64,000 nucleotides of DNA from JADKIH01 sp031417555 (GTDB lineage: Bacteria; Bacteroidota; Bacteroidia; AKYH767-A; 2013-40CM-41-45). Shown one piece after another: positions 9,266 through 18,373 of the stretch. Location: positions 1 through 64,000 of the forward strand of contig JANOVV010000005.1 in the NCBI GenBank assembly GCA_031417555.1, written 5' to 3'. Positions within the stretch are counted from its first letter, which is position 1. Each line of letters opens with the position of its first letter. Position numbers and translations under genes: made by a program. The notes below the pieces were generated by a model. The model worked only from the letters and a program-made list of their open reading frames with translations. It had not been told where the DNA came from and made no database searches.

Positions 9266-10615
9266 TTATTGTTTAATTTTTGTTTGTGATTGGTCAAATT
9301 TATTAAATCGGTTTAAAATATAATATACTAAAACTCCTGCAGAAATAATTCCTGTTGCATAGAAAGCCATTTCTTTACCGGTACTTATAAAAATAAATAA
9401 CCAGATTATGATTGCAATAATTACAGGCAAGGGATAAAACATCATTTTAAAAGGAAGGTTATTAGTTCCATTTCTTTTTCGCAACAGCACTAAACCAATT
9501 GCTTGTCCGATAAACTGTACCAAAATTCTCATGGCAAGAATAGCACTGATTACCATACTTAATTTAAACAGAAGACTAAAGATAAAAGCAAGGCTTCCGA
9601 GAAAAAGAAGTGAAACATAAGGGAAATGTTTTGTCGGATGCAATTTTGCAAATACACGAAAAAAACTTCCATCAACGGCTGCAGCATAAGGAATTCTTGA
9701 GTAGCCGAGTAATACGGCAAACAAAGAGGCAAAAGCAACAATGAGAACAAGTGCTGTTGCAAGTATTGCAGCATTGTTTCCGTAAATTTTTTCTATAAAA
9801 GTGCTTACAATAAAAGTTGAATTTTGTGCTTCTTGCCAAGGAACTACACTTACAACACTAACATTCATTGCGAGATATAATATAGAAATGCCAATCACAG
9901 AAATAAAAATACTGCGTGGAATATTTTTTTCAGGGTTTTTAATTTCTCCGCCGAGGTGACAAACATTATAATATCCTAAATAACTATAAATTGTTTTAAC
10001 GGTTGCTTGTCCGAGAGCGACAAAAAATAATTGAGCGGAAAAACTATTTCCATCAGGCAACCAATTATTATTAATAGAGTGATGAGTCAGGCCTCCATAT
10101 ATTATCCAACCAAGTGTTATCAAAACCGCCAACCACAATACTGTACTGATATTGCCAATGGTGTGTATTTTTCTATAAAGCAGGAAGACCAATAAAATAA
10201 TTAATAAACCGGAAATAATTTTTTGTTGAAGGGCAGAAAATGGATACAGATAAGTGCAATACTGTGAAAAACCAATAGCCCCGCTAGCGGCTACTAAAGG
10301 AGCGAGTAAAAGTGTTTGCCACACAAAAAGGAAGGAGAGTAATTTCCCCCATTTTTTTCCATAAGCTTCTTTCAGAAAATTATAACTACCACCTGCTTTT
10401 GGATAGGCAGCACCAAGTTCAGACCAGATCATACCGTCAATTAATGATAAAATAGCACCGGCAATCCAGGCAAAAATAAATTGCGGACCTCCCATTATCT
10501 TTATTACCATTGGCAATACGATAAAAGGACCGATTCCAACCATATCTATCATATTAACCGAAGTAGCCTGCAAAAGCGACAAACTTCGATCTAGTTGTGG
10601 TGGTCGGTTTTCCAT
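9266..10615 (-). CDS. APC-family amino acid permease
   Basis: 449 residues with about 12 hydrophobic segments. The N-terminal region (SVNMIDMVGIGPFI, then AYPKAGGSYNFLKEAYG and LFVWQTLL) matches the amino acid-polyamine-organocation superfamily: the glycine-rich break in helix 1 and the YPKAGGSY motif are characteristic. An inner-membrane transporter for an amino acid or amine is expected; the substrate cannot be read from sequence. It is the first gene of a probable two-gene unit with the PIG-L deacetylase, and a TATCTTTG promoter element lies about 50 bases upstream. Confidence 0.82.
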   Translation of the reverse strand: MENRPPQLDRSLSLLQATSVNMIDMVGIGPFIVLPMVIKIMGGPQFIFAWIAGAILSLIDGMIWSELGAAYPKAGGSYNFLKEAYGKKWGKLLSFLFVWQTLLLAPLVAASGAIGFSQYCTYLYPFSALQQKIISGLLIILLVFLLYRKIHTIGNISTVLWLAVLITLGWIIYGGLTHHSINNNWLPDGNSFSAQLFFVALGQATVKTIYSYLGYYNVCHLGGEIKNPEKNIPRSIFISVIGISILYLAMNVSVVSVVPWQEAQNSTFIVSTFIEKIYGNNAAILATALVLIVAFASLFAVLLGYSRIPYAAAVDGSFFRVFAKLHPTKHFPYVSLLFLGSLAFIFSLLFKLSMVISAILAMRILVQFIGQAIGLVLLRKRNGTNNLPFKMMFYPLPVIIAIIIWLFIFISTGKEMAFYATGIISAGVLVYYILNRFNKFDQSQTKIKQ

Positions 10616-10667
10616 TAAAAGGAAGGGAATTTTTTTATATTATTATTACAGAAAATTAATTTTGTGT

Positions 10668-10675
10668 CAAAGATA
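10668..10675 (-). promoter_or_regulatory. Bacteroidota -7 element upstream of the permease
   Basis: On the minus strand the sequence reads TATCTTTG, an exact match to the Bacteroidota -7 consensus TAnnTTTG, 52 bases before the permease ATG. A TTG lies upstream but at shorter spacing (14) than the usual 17-23, so the -33 element is doubtful. Confidence 0.45.
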
Positions 10676-10730
10676 TTAATTGTAGTCATCAAGTAAAGAT
10701 TATCTTAATTTTACAATAAAATAATTATTT

Positions 10731-11633
10731 ATGGATTATAAAGATTATTATAAAGTTCTGGGGATTTCCAAAAGTGCAACACAAGATGAAGTGAAGAAAG
10801 CATTTCGGAAACTTGCCATTAAATATCATCCCGATAAAAACCCCGGTGATAAAAAAGCAGAAGAAAAGTTTAAAGAAATAAATGAAGCGAATGAAGTTTT
10901 AGGCGATGTTGAAAAGCGCAAGAAATATGACGAACTCGGAAGTAATTGGAAACAATATCAACAACAAGGTGATCAATTTGCAGGGCAAAGAAGATATAGC
11001 GGATCGCGTCAACAGGATTTTAATCAGGGTAGTGAGTTTTCAGATTTTTTTGAATCATTTTTTGGCAGCAGTTTTTCGGGTTTTAATCAGGGACAACGGC
11101 AACAGCGATCAAGGCCGGGAGGGGATCTTAATGCTGAAATGGAACTTACTCTTCATGATGTTTTTTATGGAACAACAAAACAAATTTTATTGGACGGACA
11201 AAAAGTTAATCTGAAAGTAAAACCAGGAATAAGGGACGGACAAATTCTCCGAATGAAAGGAAAAGGATCATCGGGAATTGGAGGCGGAGATAATGGCGAT
11301 CTTCTGATTACGGTCAAGTTAAGAAAGGATCCAGTTTTCGATCGAAAGGGCGATGATTTATATTTTGATCATTCATTAAATGTTATCACTGCGACTTTAG
11401 GAGGAAAGGTTTCAGTAAAAGGATTTGATAAAACTATTTCGATGGAAATTCCCGAAGGAACCGATAGCAATAAAATTTTTAGATTAAAAGGCATGGGAAT
11501 GCCCATATTCGAGAATCCCGAAAATAGTGGCGATGCATATGTTAAAATGATTTTACGTGTTCCAAAAAACCTTAGTGAAGAAGAGAAGAAAATTCTGATA
11601 AGTTTTTCCGCAATGCGCAAAGAGACAGTTTAA
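10731..11633 (+). CDS. cbpA: J-domain co-chaperone, CbpA/DnaJ class B
   Basis: 300 residues. The N-terminal J domain (residues 1-70) contains YYKVLGISKSATQDEVKKAF and the HPD triad in YHPDKNPGD, which stimulates the DnaK ATPase. A Gly/Phe-rich linker follows (SSFSGFNQGQ), then two beta-sandwich substrate-binding domains (VKPGIRDGQ, RLKGMGMP). The four CxxCxGxG zinc repeats of DnaJ are missing, so this is a class B, CbpA-like protein rather than the main DnaJ. Cytoplasmic. No adjacent dnaK or grpE is in the window. Confidence 0.88.
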   Translation: MDYKDYYKVLGISKSATQDEVKKAFRKLAIKYHPDKNPGDKKAEEKFKEINEANEVLGDVEKRKKYDELGSNWKQYQQQGDQFAGQRRYSGSRQQDFNQGSEFSDFFESFFGSSFSGFNQGQRQQRSRPGGDLNAEMELTLHDVFYGTTKQILLDGQKVNLKVKPGIRDGQILRMKGKGSSGIGGGDNGDLLITVKLRKDPVFDRKGDDLYFDHSLNVITATLGGKVSVKGFDKTISMEIPEGTDSNKIFRLKGMGMPIFENPENSGDAYVKMILRVPKNLSEEEKKILISFSAMRKETV

Positions 11634-11675
11634 AATTGAAATAATATTATTAGAACAATTTAAAAAATAAAATGT

Positions 11676-12236
11676 TCAAAGATCTTTTATTTTTCTTTGA
11701 GAAATATAAGCTTGCGTGTACCATTCAAATTGTTCAATAAAGCGATTAAAAGTTTTATCAAAATTTTTCAGGAAAGATTGTCCTTCCGGCGCCTCCGCTT
11801 TATTTGCCAGACCCCATGCCGGTGAAATAGGAATTGGTGGCATGCCAAGAGTTGCACATACAAGCCTTAATTGTTCTGTTGAACGGGCGCCACCAATGGG
11901 GCCATCAGAGTATGAAATAATTCCGCACGATTTAAAATTGAATTCACTCCCAAAATGGTCAAGCATATTTTTCAAAGCAGGTGGAATTCCATGATTGTAT
12001 TCAGCAGTAATGATAATAAAGCCGTCTGAATCTGTAAATAAATCATGCAATTTCCTGAAAGGTGCTTCGGGCTCTTTCATTTCAAAATATCTTTTATTAA
12101 GTAAAGGAAGCTTGTATTCCAAAAGGTCAACGAGAGAGTAATTGAATCGGTCACCTACTAATTCTTTGAATTTTTTGAGGACACTATCTGCCAGTCGGTT
12201 CTCTCTGACGGAACTGATAATTACTGTAATTTTCAT
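11676..12236 (-). CDS. NADPH-dependent FMN reductase family protein
   Basis: 186 residues with a flavodoxin-like fold. The N-terminus KITVIISSVRENRLADSV matches the phosphate-binding loop. ITAEYNHGIPPALKNMLDH is the signature of the FMN-reductase and azoreductase-like group, followed by the conserved GGARSTEQLR segment. The likely activity is NAD(P)H-dependent reduction of FMN, quinones or azo compounds; which one cannot be told. It is convergent with the J-protein gene. Confidence 0.82.
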   Translation of the reverse strand: MKITVIISSVRENRLADSVLKKFKELVGDRFNYSLVDLLEYKLPLLNKRYFEMKEPEAPFRKLHDLFTDSDGFIIITAEYNHGIPPALKNMLDHFGSEFNFKSCGIISYSDGPIGGARSTEQLRLVCATLGMPPIPISPAWGLANKAEAPEGQSFLKNFDKTFNRFIEQFEWYTQAYISQRKIKDL

Positions 12237-12298
12237 AATTGTTTATAATTGAAAAACTATCTGCAAATTAGCATAATATTTAGAATAAAACATTATAA

Positions 12299-12724
12299 AT
12301 GAACACTGACAAACAAAAGAAAAACTCAATTATATTAATTCGCGGCTTGCCCGGTAGCGGCAAGAGTTCCTTGGCGCTTTTATTAAGCGAAAATGGAAAA
12401 CACCCTGTTTATTCCGTAGATGATTACTTTACTGACGAAAATGGAAACTATAATTTTGATCACCTCAAAAATCATCTTGCTTATGATGAGTGTAAGAAAA
12501 ATGTATTGAAAGAAATTCAAAACAAAACAGAAAAAATTTTTGTAGATAACACGTTTACTCTTGATTGGGAAATGGAGCCATATTTTAAATTGGCAAAGGA
12601 AAATAATTATCAAATTTTTGTTTTAACGACAGAAAATTATCATTCAGGTGTGAATGTACATGGTATTTCAGTGGACCAGATAAATAAAATGGCGGAAAAA
12701 TACAAAGTAAAATTATTGCCATAA
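12299..12724 (+). CDS. P-loop kinase, N4BP2-like
   Basis: 141 residues. The Walker A motif is RGLPGSGKSSLA near residues 15-26. YSVDDYF follows, then FVDNTFTLDWEMEPYFKLA, which is typical of the small P-loop kinase family related to the C-terminal polynucleotide-kinase-like part of N4BP2-like proteins. It is a single soluble domain. The substrate (nucleic acid end or small molecule) is unknown. It is transcribed divergently from the FMN reductase gene, 62 bases away. Confidence 0.78.
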   Translation: MNTDKQKKNSIILIRGLPGSGKSSLALLLSENGKHPVYSVDDYFTDENGNYNFDHLKNHLAYDECKKNVLKEIQNKTEKIFVDNTFTLDWEMEPYFKLAKENNYQIFVLTTENYHSGVNVHGISVDQINKMAEKYKVKLLP

Positions 12725-12807
12725 AAAAAGTTTTTATAGGAAATAAAAAGAAGGAAGAGAAAATTAATATTAAAATATATTTTATATTTCTTTGGGTTCT
12801 AATTAAA

Positions 12808-12838
12808 TTGAAGAATCACAATAGCTTTATTACATTTG
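12808..12838 (+). promoter_or_regulatory. Promoter of the WG-repeat gene, leaderless arrangement
   Basis: TTG (12808-12810), a 20-base spacer, and TACATTTG (12831-12838) fit the Bacteroidota TTG-N17-23-TAnnTTTG promoter. The ATG begins at 12843, only five bases after the final G, so transcription should start at or next to the A of the start codon. Confidence 0.6.
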
Positions 12839-12842
12839 ATAA

Positions 12843-14957
12843 ATGAAAATCATTAAAAGATTTTTACTTTTTATATTATTACTTATTTGCTTTAAATCGC
12901 ATGCCGATAAACTCGAAAAAGGGTTTGAGAAACTGAAGGTCTTTGATTATTTCGCTGCAAAGGAATATTTTGAAAAAACTCTCGAAGATGAACCTGCCGC
13001 CGCAGCATATGGATTAAGTAAAATTTATTCAATTGAAAAAAATCCATTTTACAATACAGATTCGGCAAGAAAATATATTTTGTTTTCAGACTCTGTTTTT
13101 AAAAATCTTAAAGAAAAAACCAAAAAGAATTACATACAATTTAATGTGACCGACAGTTCTATTCATATTTTGAATGATTATATCTGTAATGATGCATTTA
13201 AAAAATCCCAACAAAATAATTCGGTTGAAGTTTACAATCACTATATTCAAAATTTTGCAACGTGTTCCCGTATTTCTGAATTCATAGCTTTACGCGACTC
13301 GGCTGCATTTAGAGATGCTCAGGTTCAAAATAAGTCTAATGCATTTAAAGAATTTCTTTCATTATATCCCCACTCTGCTCAATACCGGAAAGCATTAAGT
13401 AAATACGAGGAGTTAATTTATATTGAAAACACCTCGGATAGTTCCATCGAATCCTATGAACACTTTATGTCCAATTTCCCTGAGAATCCCTACTGTTCTA
13501 CTGCAGAGAAAATGATATACACATTAAGTGTCCCGGATAAAATAGTGTCACAATATATTTTCTATGTAAGAAAATATAAGAACACACGCTTTTCTGCTGA
13601 GGCATGGCATGAAATTTATAAACTATCTGTGAAAGAATATACACCGCAATCGTTTGATAAATTTAAATCCGAATTTCCCGACTATCCATTTCCTGAAGAA
13701 TTAACAAATGATTTTCAATTACAGAATTATTTTTTTCTTCCTTTTAAAGAGAAAGATAAATGGGGATATATTAATGAGCTTGGCGACTTAATGATTAAAC
13801 CTTCTTTCGAAGAAGCCGCTCTTTTTTCTGATGGCTTGGCCGCTGTTTCAAAAAAAGGGAAATATGGATATATTGATAAAGCAGGGAAGACAATAATTGA
13901 ATTTCAATTTCAGGATGCTGAAGCATTTCATAATGAAAGTGCTATAATAAAAAAGGATACGCTTTATGGCTTAATTGACAAGAATGGTAAATTTTTAATT
14001 CAGCCACGATATCAGGAATTATCAGAAGCAACAGATGATATTTTTATGGCTGTTAAAAATGAAAAGTCAGGATACCTTCATAAAAATGGAGAAAAAGTAA
14101 CTGAATTTATTTTTGATTTGGCTGGAGATTTTATAAATGGTTATGCTGTTGTCAATAAAAATGAAAAGTATGGACTTATAAACGAAGTGGGTGATTTTAA
14201 AGTTGAACTAAAATTTGCCGATCTTAATTTTATCCAAAATGGATTACTCAAAGCGTTATCTGAAAATGAATCATGGGGAATACTAAATGTAAACGGTGAT
14301 ACGATTCTTCCATTTATTTACGATGATATAGGAGAATTCCAAAATCATCGGGCACTTGTTGCAATAAACGGAAAATGTGGGTATGTAAATGAACAAGGTG
14401 AATTGATGATTCCCATTAAATATTTTTATTCATCCGTGATGCTTAATACCGGCCAATTTCAAGGAGGCTATTCTTTGTTGAAACAAAAAAACAAATCTGT
14501 ACTAATTGACACAACAGGGAAAGTAATTTCTTTTTCCGGATATGAAGATTACTCGCACCCATCAGGCGGTTTTTTCCCCATTAAGAAAAAGAAAAAGTGG
14601 GGTTATGCTGATAGTAATGGAAAAATAAAGATCCCATGCAGATTTGAGTTTGTAGAAACATTCGATGAAGGATTTGCTATTTTTAAACAGAATAAATTAA
14701 CTGGATTAATTGATACAACAGGAAAAGAATTCATACCACCAACGTACGAAGACATAAAAGTGCTGGAATATGCGATATTAGTTCGAAGCAATAATAAATA
14801 TGGTTTGCTTAATAAAGAGGGAATTTTGCTAATTCCTTGTCTTTACGATAAGATAGAATTTATTTCATCTACTATTGCCAAAGCAATAGATAAAAAGGGA
14901 CTTACTTATATTAATTTAAACAGTGGAAAAATTATTTTTAATTCTTCTAAGAATTAA
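12843..14957 (+). CDS. Secreted WG-repeat protein
   Basis: 704 residues. The signal peptide is MKIIKRFLLFILLLICFKSHA. Residues 20-290 are helical and tetratricopeptide-like. From about residue 300 to the end there are 11 to 12 WG repeats of 40 to 50 residues, with cores such as KWGYINELGD, KYGYIDKAGK, YGLIDKNGK and SWGILNVNGD. WG repeats form beta-rich solenoids of unknown function common in Bacteroidota. No T9SS signal is visible, so a periplasmic or outer-membrane-associated location is inferred. The promoter touches the start codon. Confidence 0.82.
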   Translation: MKIIKRFLLFILLLICFKSHADKLEKGFEKLKVFDYFAAKEYFEKTLEDEPAAAAYGLSKIYSIEKNPFYNTDSARKYILFSDSVFKNLKEKTKKNYIQFNVTDSSIHILNDYICNDAFKKSQQNNSVEVYNHYIQNFATCSRISEFIALRDSAAFRDAQVQNKSNAFKEFLSLYPHSAQYRKALSKYEELIYIENTSDSSIESYEHFMSNFPENPYCSTAEKMIYTLSVPDKIVSQYIFYVRKYKNTRFSAEAWHEIYKLSVKEYTPQSFDKFKSEFPDYPFPEELTNDFQLQNYFFLPFKEKDKWGYINELGDLMIKPSFEEAALFSDGLAAVSKKGKYGYIDKAGKTIIEFQFQDAEAFHNESAIIKKDTLYGLIDKNGKFLIQPRYQELSEATDDIFMAVKNEKSGYLHKNGEKVTEFIFDLAGDFINGYAVVNKNEKYGLINEVGDFKVELKFADLNFIQNGLLKALSENESWGILNVNGDTILPFIYDDIGEFQNHRALVAINGKCGYVNEQGELMIPIKYFYSSVMLNTGQFQGGYSLLKQKNKSVLIDTTGKVISFSGYEDYSHPSGGFFPIKKKKKWGYADSNGKIKIPCRFEFVETFDEGFAIFKQNKLTGLIDTTGKEFIPPTYEDIKVLEYAILVRSNNKYGLLNKEGILLIPCLYDKIEFISSTIAKAIDKKGLTYINLNSGKIIFNSSKN

Positions 14958-15044
14958 AAAGCTTGACATTAAATAAGTATCAAGAAGAATTGAATTTTTT
15001 GAGGATTAGATTATTTTTTTAAATTAATAGCTAAATAGGAACAT

Positions 15045-15467
15045 TTACATCGCCGGAGAAGCTGCGATTGGTTTTCCTAATAAGTATTGTTTCCAGGGTT
15101 TCCAGTAATGAGCATTCCAACCTTTTTTAAGACTGTCCGCATGTTTTTCAGGAACTAATGCATGAACCATTTCGAGAATAACATTTCCCCCTTTTTGGCT
15201 CAGATTAATAATAAAAATAGAATCAACATCATCAGTTTCCCAGCCCATTGCTCTCCATGTTTGAACGATCATTTTATTTTTTTCAAGGTGTAAATTTTTG
15301 CCGGTAATATATCCTCCATGAGCTGAATATTTTCCACCAATTTTATCGGAGAATTTAGCGGGAGCGCCAGTGGCAATTGTATGTTTTTTGGTGTCCATGT
15401 ACAACTCATAAAGTGCTTTTGTAGTTGTATTTTTAAAAACAACTTTTTGTGTTATAGTTTTTGTCAT
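15045..15467 (-). CDS. SRPBCC (AHSA1-like) protein
   Basis: 140 residues with the START/Bet v 1-like fold of the AHSA1 (activator of Hsp90 ATPase homologue) family: VVFKNTTTKALYELYMD at the start, GKYSAHGGYITGKNLHLEKN, IVQTWRAMGW in the middle and HAHYWKPW-like GWNAHYWKPWKQYL at the end. These proteins bind hydrophobic ligands in a central cavity; a specific ligand is not predictable. It begins two bases after the stop codon of the upstream membrane-protein gene, so the pair is almost certainly one operon. Confidence 0.8.
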   Translation of the reverse strand: MTKTITQKVVFKNTTTKALYELYMDTKKHTIATGAPAKFSDKIGGKYSAHGGYITGKNLHLEKNKMIVQTWRAMGWETDDVDSIFIINLSQKGGNVILEMVHALVPEKHADSLKKGWNAHYWKPWKQYLLGKPIAASPAM

Positions 15468-15469
15468 AA

Positions 15470-15883
15470 TTATTTTTTTACATGTTCTTGCTTTCTTTTA
15501 ACAATCTTTGAAGCTATAAAAGAAAATAGTCCCAGTACTAAACCAAATAAAATTCCGAACGGAAGCCCTGAAAGAAGCATTATAATATGAGGAGAATACG
15601 GCATTGGCAATTCGGCCATCATTGATAATTGATCCGGATGGTTGGCCATGTATGTCTGAAAAAATAAAATATGTATGGCTGTTATCCAAATGCTATTTAC
15701 AACACTTACTATAAAACCATGCATAAAAAATTTACCTGAACAATGTTTGGCAATCATGTATGCGCAGAAAATAAAAATGATAAGCCAGAAAAATGGTTCA
15801 ACATTTTGAGGAATCAGAGAAATTGTTGCAAACCCCATCGCTATACCAAAAAGCGATAGTTGAAAAATTAGTTTTCTATACAT
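15470..15883 (-). CDS. Four-helix membrane protein of unknown function
   Basis: 137 residues with four hydrophobic segments (IFQLSLFGIAMGFATISLI, FFWLIIFIFCAYMI, FIVSVVNSIWITAIHILFF, IIMLLSGLPFGILFGLVLGL) and a basic cytoplasmic tail (KIVKRKQEHVKK). I do not recognise a named family. Its tight coupling to the SRPBCC gene (2-base gap) suggests a joint function or simply cotranscription. Confidence 0.7.
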   Translation of the reverse strand: MYRKLIFQLSLFGIAMGFATISLIPQNVEPFFWLIIFIFCAYMIAKHCSGKFFMHGFIVSVVNSIWITAIHILFFQTYMANHPDQLSMMAELPMPYSPHIIMLLSGLPFGILFGLVLGLFSFIASKIVKRKQEHVKK

Positions 15884-15947
15884 AGATTTCGAGTATTAAT
15901 ATTTTTGTTACCATAATGATACGAATGATTTTTAACATAGGAAAGGA

Positions 15948-15984
15948 GGTATCGGGTATCGGGTATCGAGTATCTGGTATCGGG
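15948..15984 (+). repeat. 7-base tandem array, GTATC family
   Basis: Five consecutive seven-base units of the form GGTATCG or AGTATCT, plus two further bases, with no indels. It lies 65 bases upstream of the start of the minus-strand membrane-protein gene, in an otherwise AT-rich spacer. Same family as arrays at 30472, 31894, 36510 and 36606. Confidence 0.85.
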
Positions 15985-16096
15985 CAAGAAAAATGGGGTT
16001 TATGAAATAATATACTTTTTTAGACAATATTTATTTTGTACTAATATTAAAAATTAGTTCAATAAATTTCTCCATATTTTCCGAGAACTATCAGAA

Positions 16097-16117
16097 TTGA
16101 TTCTTGGCTCTTGATTC
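16097..16117 (+). repeat. 7-base tandem array, TTGRYTC family
   Basis: Three units, TTGATTC, TTGGCTC and TTGATTC, in exact 7-base register, 43 bases before the LpxL-like gene. The units are the same as those between 62137 and 62235. Confidence 0.7.
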
Positions 16118-16159
16118 CACTCATAAAGTTCCGAAAAATCTTTCTACATTCGCCGCCAC

Positions 16160-17032
16160 ATGACCGACATTATTTCTGCATTACTTTTTTATATAATTAT
16201 TCTTCCGATATCATGGCTTCCTTTTCCATTACTCTATGGATTGTCTGATATTCTGTTTTTTATTTTTTACTATATTTTTCCATACAGAAGAAAAGTTGTT
16301 CTTCAAAATCTTAGGAGCTCGTTTCCCGAAAAACCTGAAGCGGAAATCAGAAAAATTGAAAAGGAATTCTATCGTCATTTTTGTGACGTTTTGGTCGAAA
16401 CCATTAAATTATTTTCCGCTTCACAAAATGCAATTGAAAGTCGTATTCAATTAGTCAATCCGGAATTATTGGATGAATACTTCACAAAAGGAAAAAGCCT
16501 TATTCTAGTAACAGGTCATTATGCAAATTGGGAATGGCCGGCTGTGACACTAACCTCACACAGCAAACATAAAGGGACGGGAATTTATCAGCGATTGTCG
16601 AGTAAATTCTTTGATAAAAAATTACGACAAACCCGTGCTCGTTTTGGAATGGAATTAATGTCGACGCGGGAAGTAGCCGATTTTTTTGAGAGTCATCAAA
16701 ATCAATTGTGCGCATATGGATTTATAAATGATCAGAGTCCGTCAGACCCAAAGAAAGGACATTGGATGAAATTTCTTAACCAACCGACTTGTATGTTAAC
16801 GGGTGCGGAGAGATATGCTGTAAAGTATAACTATCCTATCCTCTATGGAGCGATCACGCGTATTAAAAGAGGACATTATCGAATTGAATATATTCCTGTA
16901 TCTGATTCACCAGCTTCTGAAAAATCATTTTTTATTACAGAGAAATGTGCGATGATTAATGAATCCATTATTCGTAAAGATCCGGCTTATTGGCTTTGGA
17001 CGCACCGGAGGTGGAAGCATAAAAAAGAATAA
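16160..17032 (+). CDS. Lysophospholipid/lipid A acyltransferase, LpxL/HtrB-like
   Basis: 290 residues. An N-terminal hydrophobic anchor (ALLFYIIILPISWLPFPLL) is followed by the acyltransferase catalytic motif HYANWE (H120 to E125), the H-x4-E form used by late lipid A acyltransferases. Further matches are FINDQSP and the C-terminal WLWTHRRWK, which is characteristic of the family. It probably adds a secondary acyl chain to lipid A, or a related lipid, at the inner face of the inner membrane. Which acyl chain is used cannot be read. Confidence 0.83.
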   Translation: MTDIISALLFYIIILPISWLPFPLLYGLSDILFFIFYYIFPYRRKVVLQNLRSSFPEKPEAEIRKIEKEFYRHFCDVLVETIKLFSASQNAIESRIQLVNPELLDEYFTKGKSLILVTGHYANWEWPAVTLTSHSKHKGTGIYQRLSSKFFDKKLRQTRARFGMELMSTREVADFFESHQNQLCAYGFINDQSPSDPKKGHWMKFLNQPTCMLTGAERYAVKYNYPILYGAITRIKRGHYRIEYIPVSDSPASEKSFFITEKCAMINESIIRKDPAYWLWTHRRWKHKKE

Positions 17033-17095
17033 TTTCTGAAGCAATAATACGACCGGAATTTTTTCTCTTTAAATAATTGTAGAGGTGTAAAAATG

Positions 17096-18331
17096 TTATT
17101 CAAGTTTATTAACGATATTTTCAAACCATTCAATAAATTTTACATATTCTTCTCCAGTTGCCGGCCCGCTAAATCCGGTATGAATTTTTACCACCCTTTT
17201 TTCTTTATTCAAAAAGATTGTTGTTGGAAAAGCAAAAACCCGGTTTAGCATGGGTAATGTAAGTGCGGCTTCTTTTTTATCGGACGAGCCGGCAAACAAA
17301 ACCGGATAATTAATATCGAATCTTTTTTTTAATCGCCGGATGTTATTATTAACAATTGTAGTATCTAAAAAACGTTCGTAAGCTAGCGCAACAACTTCAA
17401 TATTGTTATTACGATTCTTATTGTACCAATTGGAAAGAAATTTTGTCTCATCCATACAATTAGGACACCACGATCCCATTAGTTGAATAATTACGCTTTT
17501 ATTTTTAAAGCGCTCATCAGTCAAAGAAATATTTTTTCCATTTTCATCAAGGAAAGTAAAATCGAATTTATCAAAACCGGGATTGAGAAAAGTTAAAGAG
17601 TCGGCCGGCAAAAGTTTTGCATTTCCTTCTTTCCATCCATGCCATGTTCCATGGTAGTGTTGTCCTGAAAAAAAATCTCCATTAATTAAAGAGTCGCCTT
17701 TAACGATAGCTTTAAATAGAAATAAATGAGATCCATCAAAAGCGGATAATGAAATTTTACCACCAACTATTTCTCCGAAAAGAAAGCGGTAATCACCGGT
17801 GGTTGTTAGAAACGTTCCAGACAGATTAATTCCATTTTGAGTAAATACACCTACAGCATCTTTCGAATTGGGATCTTCATCATCAAAAATTATGTGATAT
17901 TTACCTGTAATATTTAAAGAAGGAGCATTTGGTTTAGCAAGATTACTAATTGATAAACCATAATGCGCTTGAAACGGAATTATGTTTTTGTTTTTACGTG
18001 CATGGTTATAAAAAAAACCGGTCAAGCTATTTTTTGAAAACCGGCAACGAAATTCAGAATCAAAAACCGGCATACGAATAAATATGGAATCTTTTTCAAA
18101 TGTTATTTCGTCTGCAATTATTTTTTCTTCACCATTAACGAATATAATCTTACCCGCTTCAAACATAAAAATAACCGGCAATTCAACCGTATCATTTAAT
18201 TGTAATATGCCCACCCAGTTGCCTGGTTTAGGTTTGACATTTGTTTTTGAAAAAACAGATAACGGAAGAAGCACAAGGCATAAAATGACTTTTAAATAAA
18301 AGCGAAAAAATAGTGTCGAGGATGTTGACAT
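17096..18331 (-). CDS. TlpA-like thioredoxin-fold protein
   Basis: 411 residues. A signal peptide or anchor is at the N-terminus (FYLKVILCLVLLPLSVFS). Residues 30-260 are beta-rich and unassigned. A thioredoxin domain occupies the C-terminal 150 residues, with the active site WCPNC (C289 and C292) after VIIQLMGS. FPTTIFLNKEKRVV holds the cis-proline element. A periplasmic disulfide reductase or thiol-disulfide exchange role is expected. It lies 42 bases downstream of the aldehyde dehydrogenase gene, possibly cotranscribed. Confidence 0.82.
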   Translation of the reverse strand: MSTSSTLFFRFYLKVILCLVLLPLSVFSKTNVKPKPGNWVGILQLNDTVELPVIFMFEAGKIIFVNGEEKIIADEITFEKDSIFIRMPVFDSEFRCRFSKNSLTGFFYNHARKNKNIIPFQAHYGLSISNLAKPNAPSLNITGKYHIIFDDEDPNSKDAVGVFTQNGINLSGTFLTTTGDYRFLFGEIVGGKISLSAFDGSHLFLFKAIVKGDSLINGDFFSGQHYHGTWHGWKEGNAKLLPADSLTFLNPGFDKFDFTFLDENGKNISLTDERFKNKSVIIQLMGSWCPNCMDETKFLSNWYNKNRNNNIEVVALAYERFLDTTIVNNNIRRLKKRFDINYPVLFAGSSDKKEAALTLPMLNRVFAFPTTIFLNKEKRVVKIHTGFSGPATGEEYVKFIEWFENIVNKLE

Positions 18332-18373
18332 ACTGTAAAGTAATAAAATCTTAGCGAACTCTTAACGAAATAT

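Noticed and set aside
10731..11633. Main DnaJ chaperone
   Set aside because: The zinc-finger cysteine repeats are absent, so the protein is CbpA-like.
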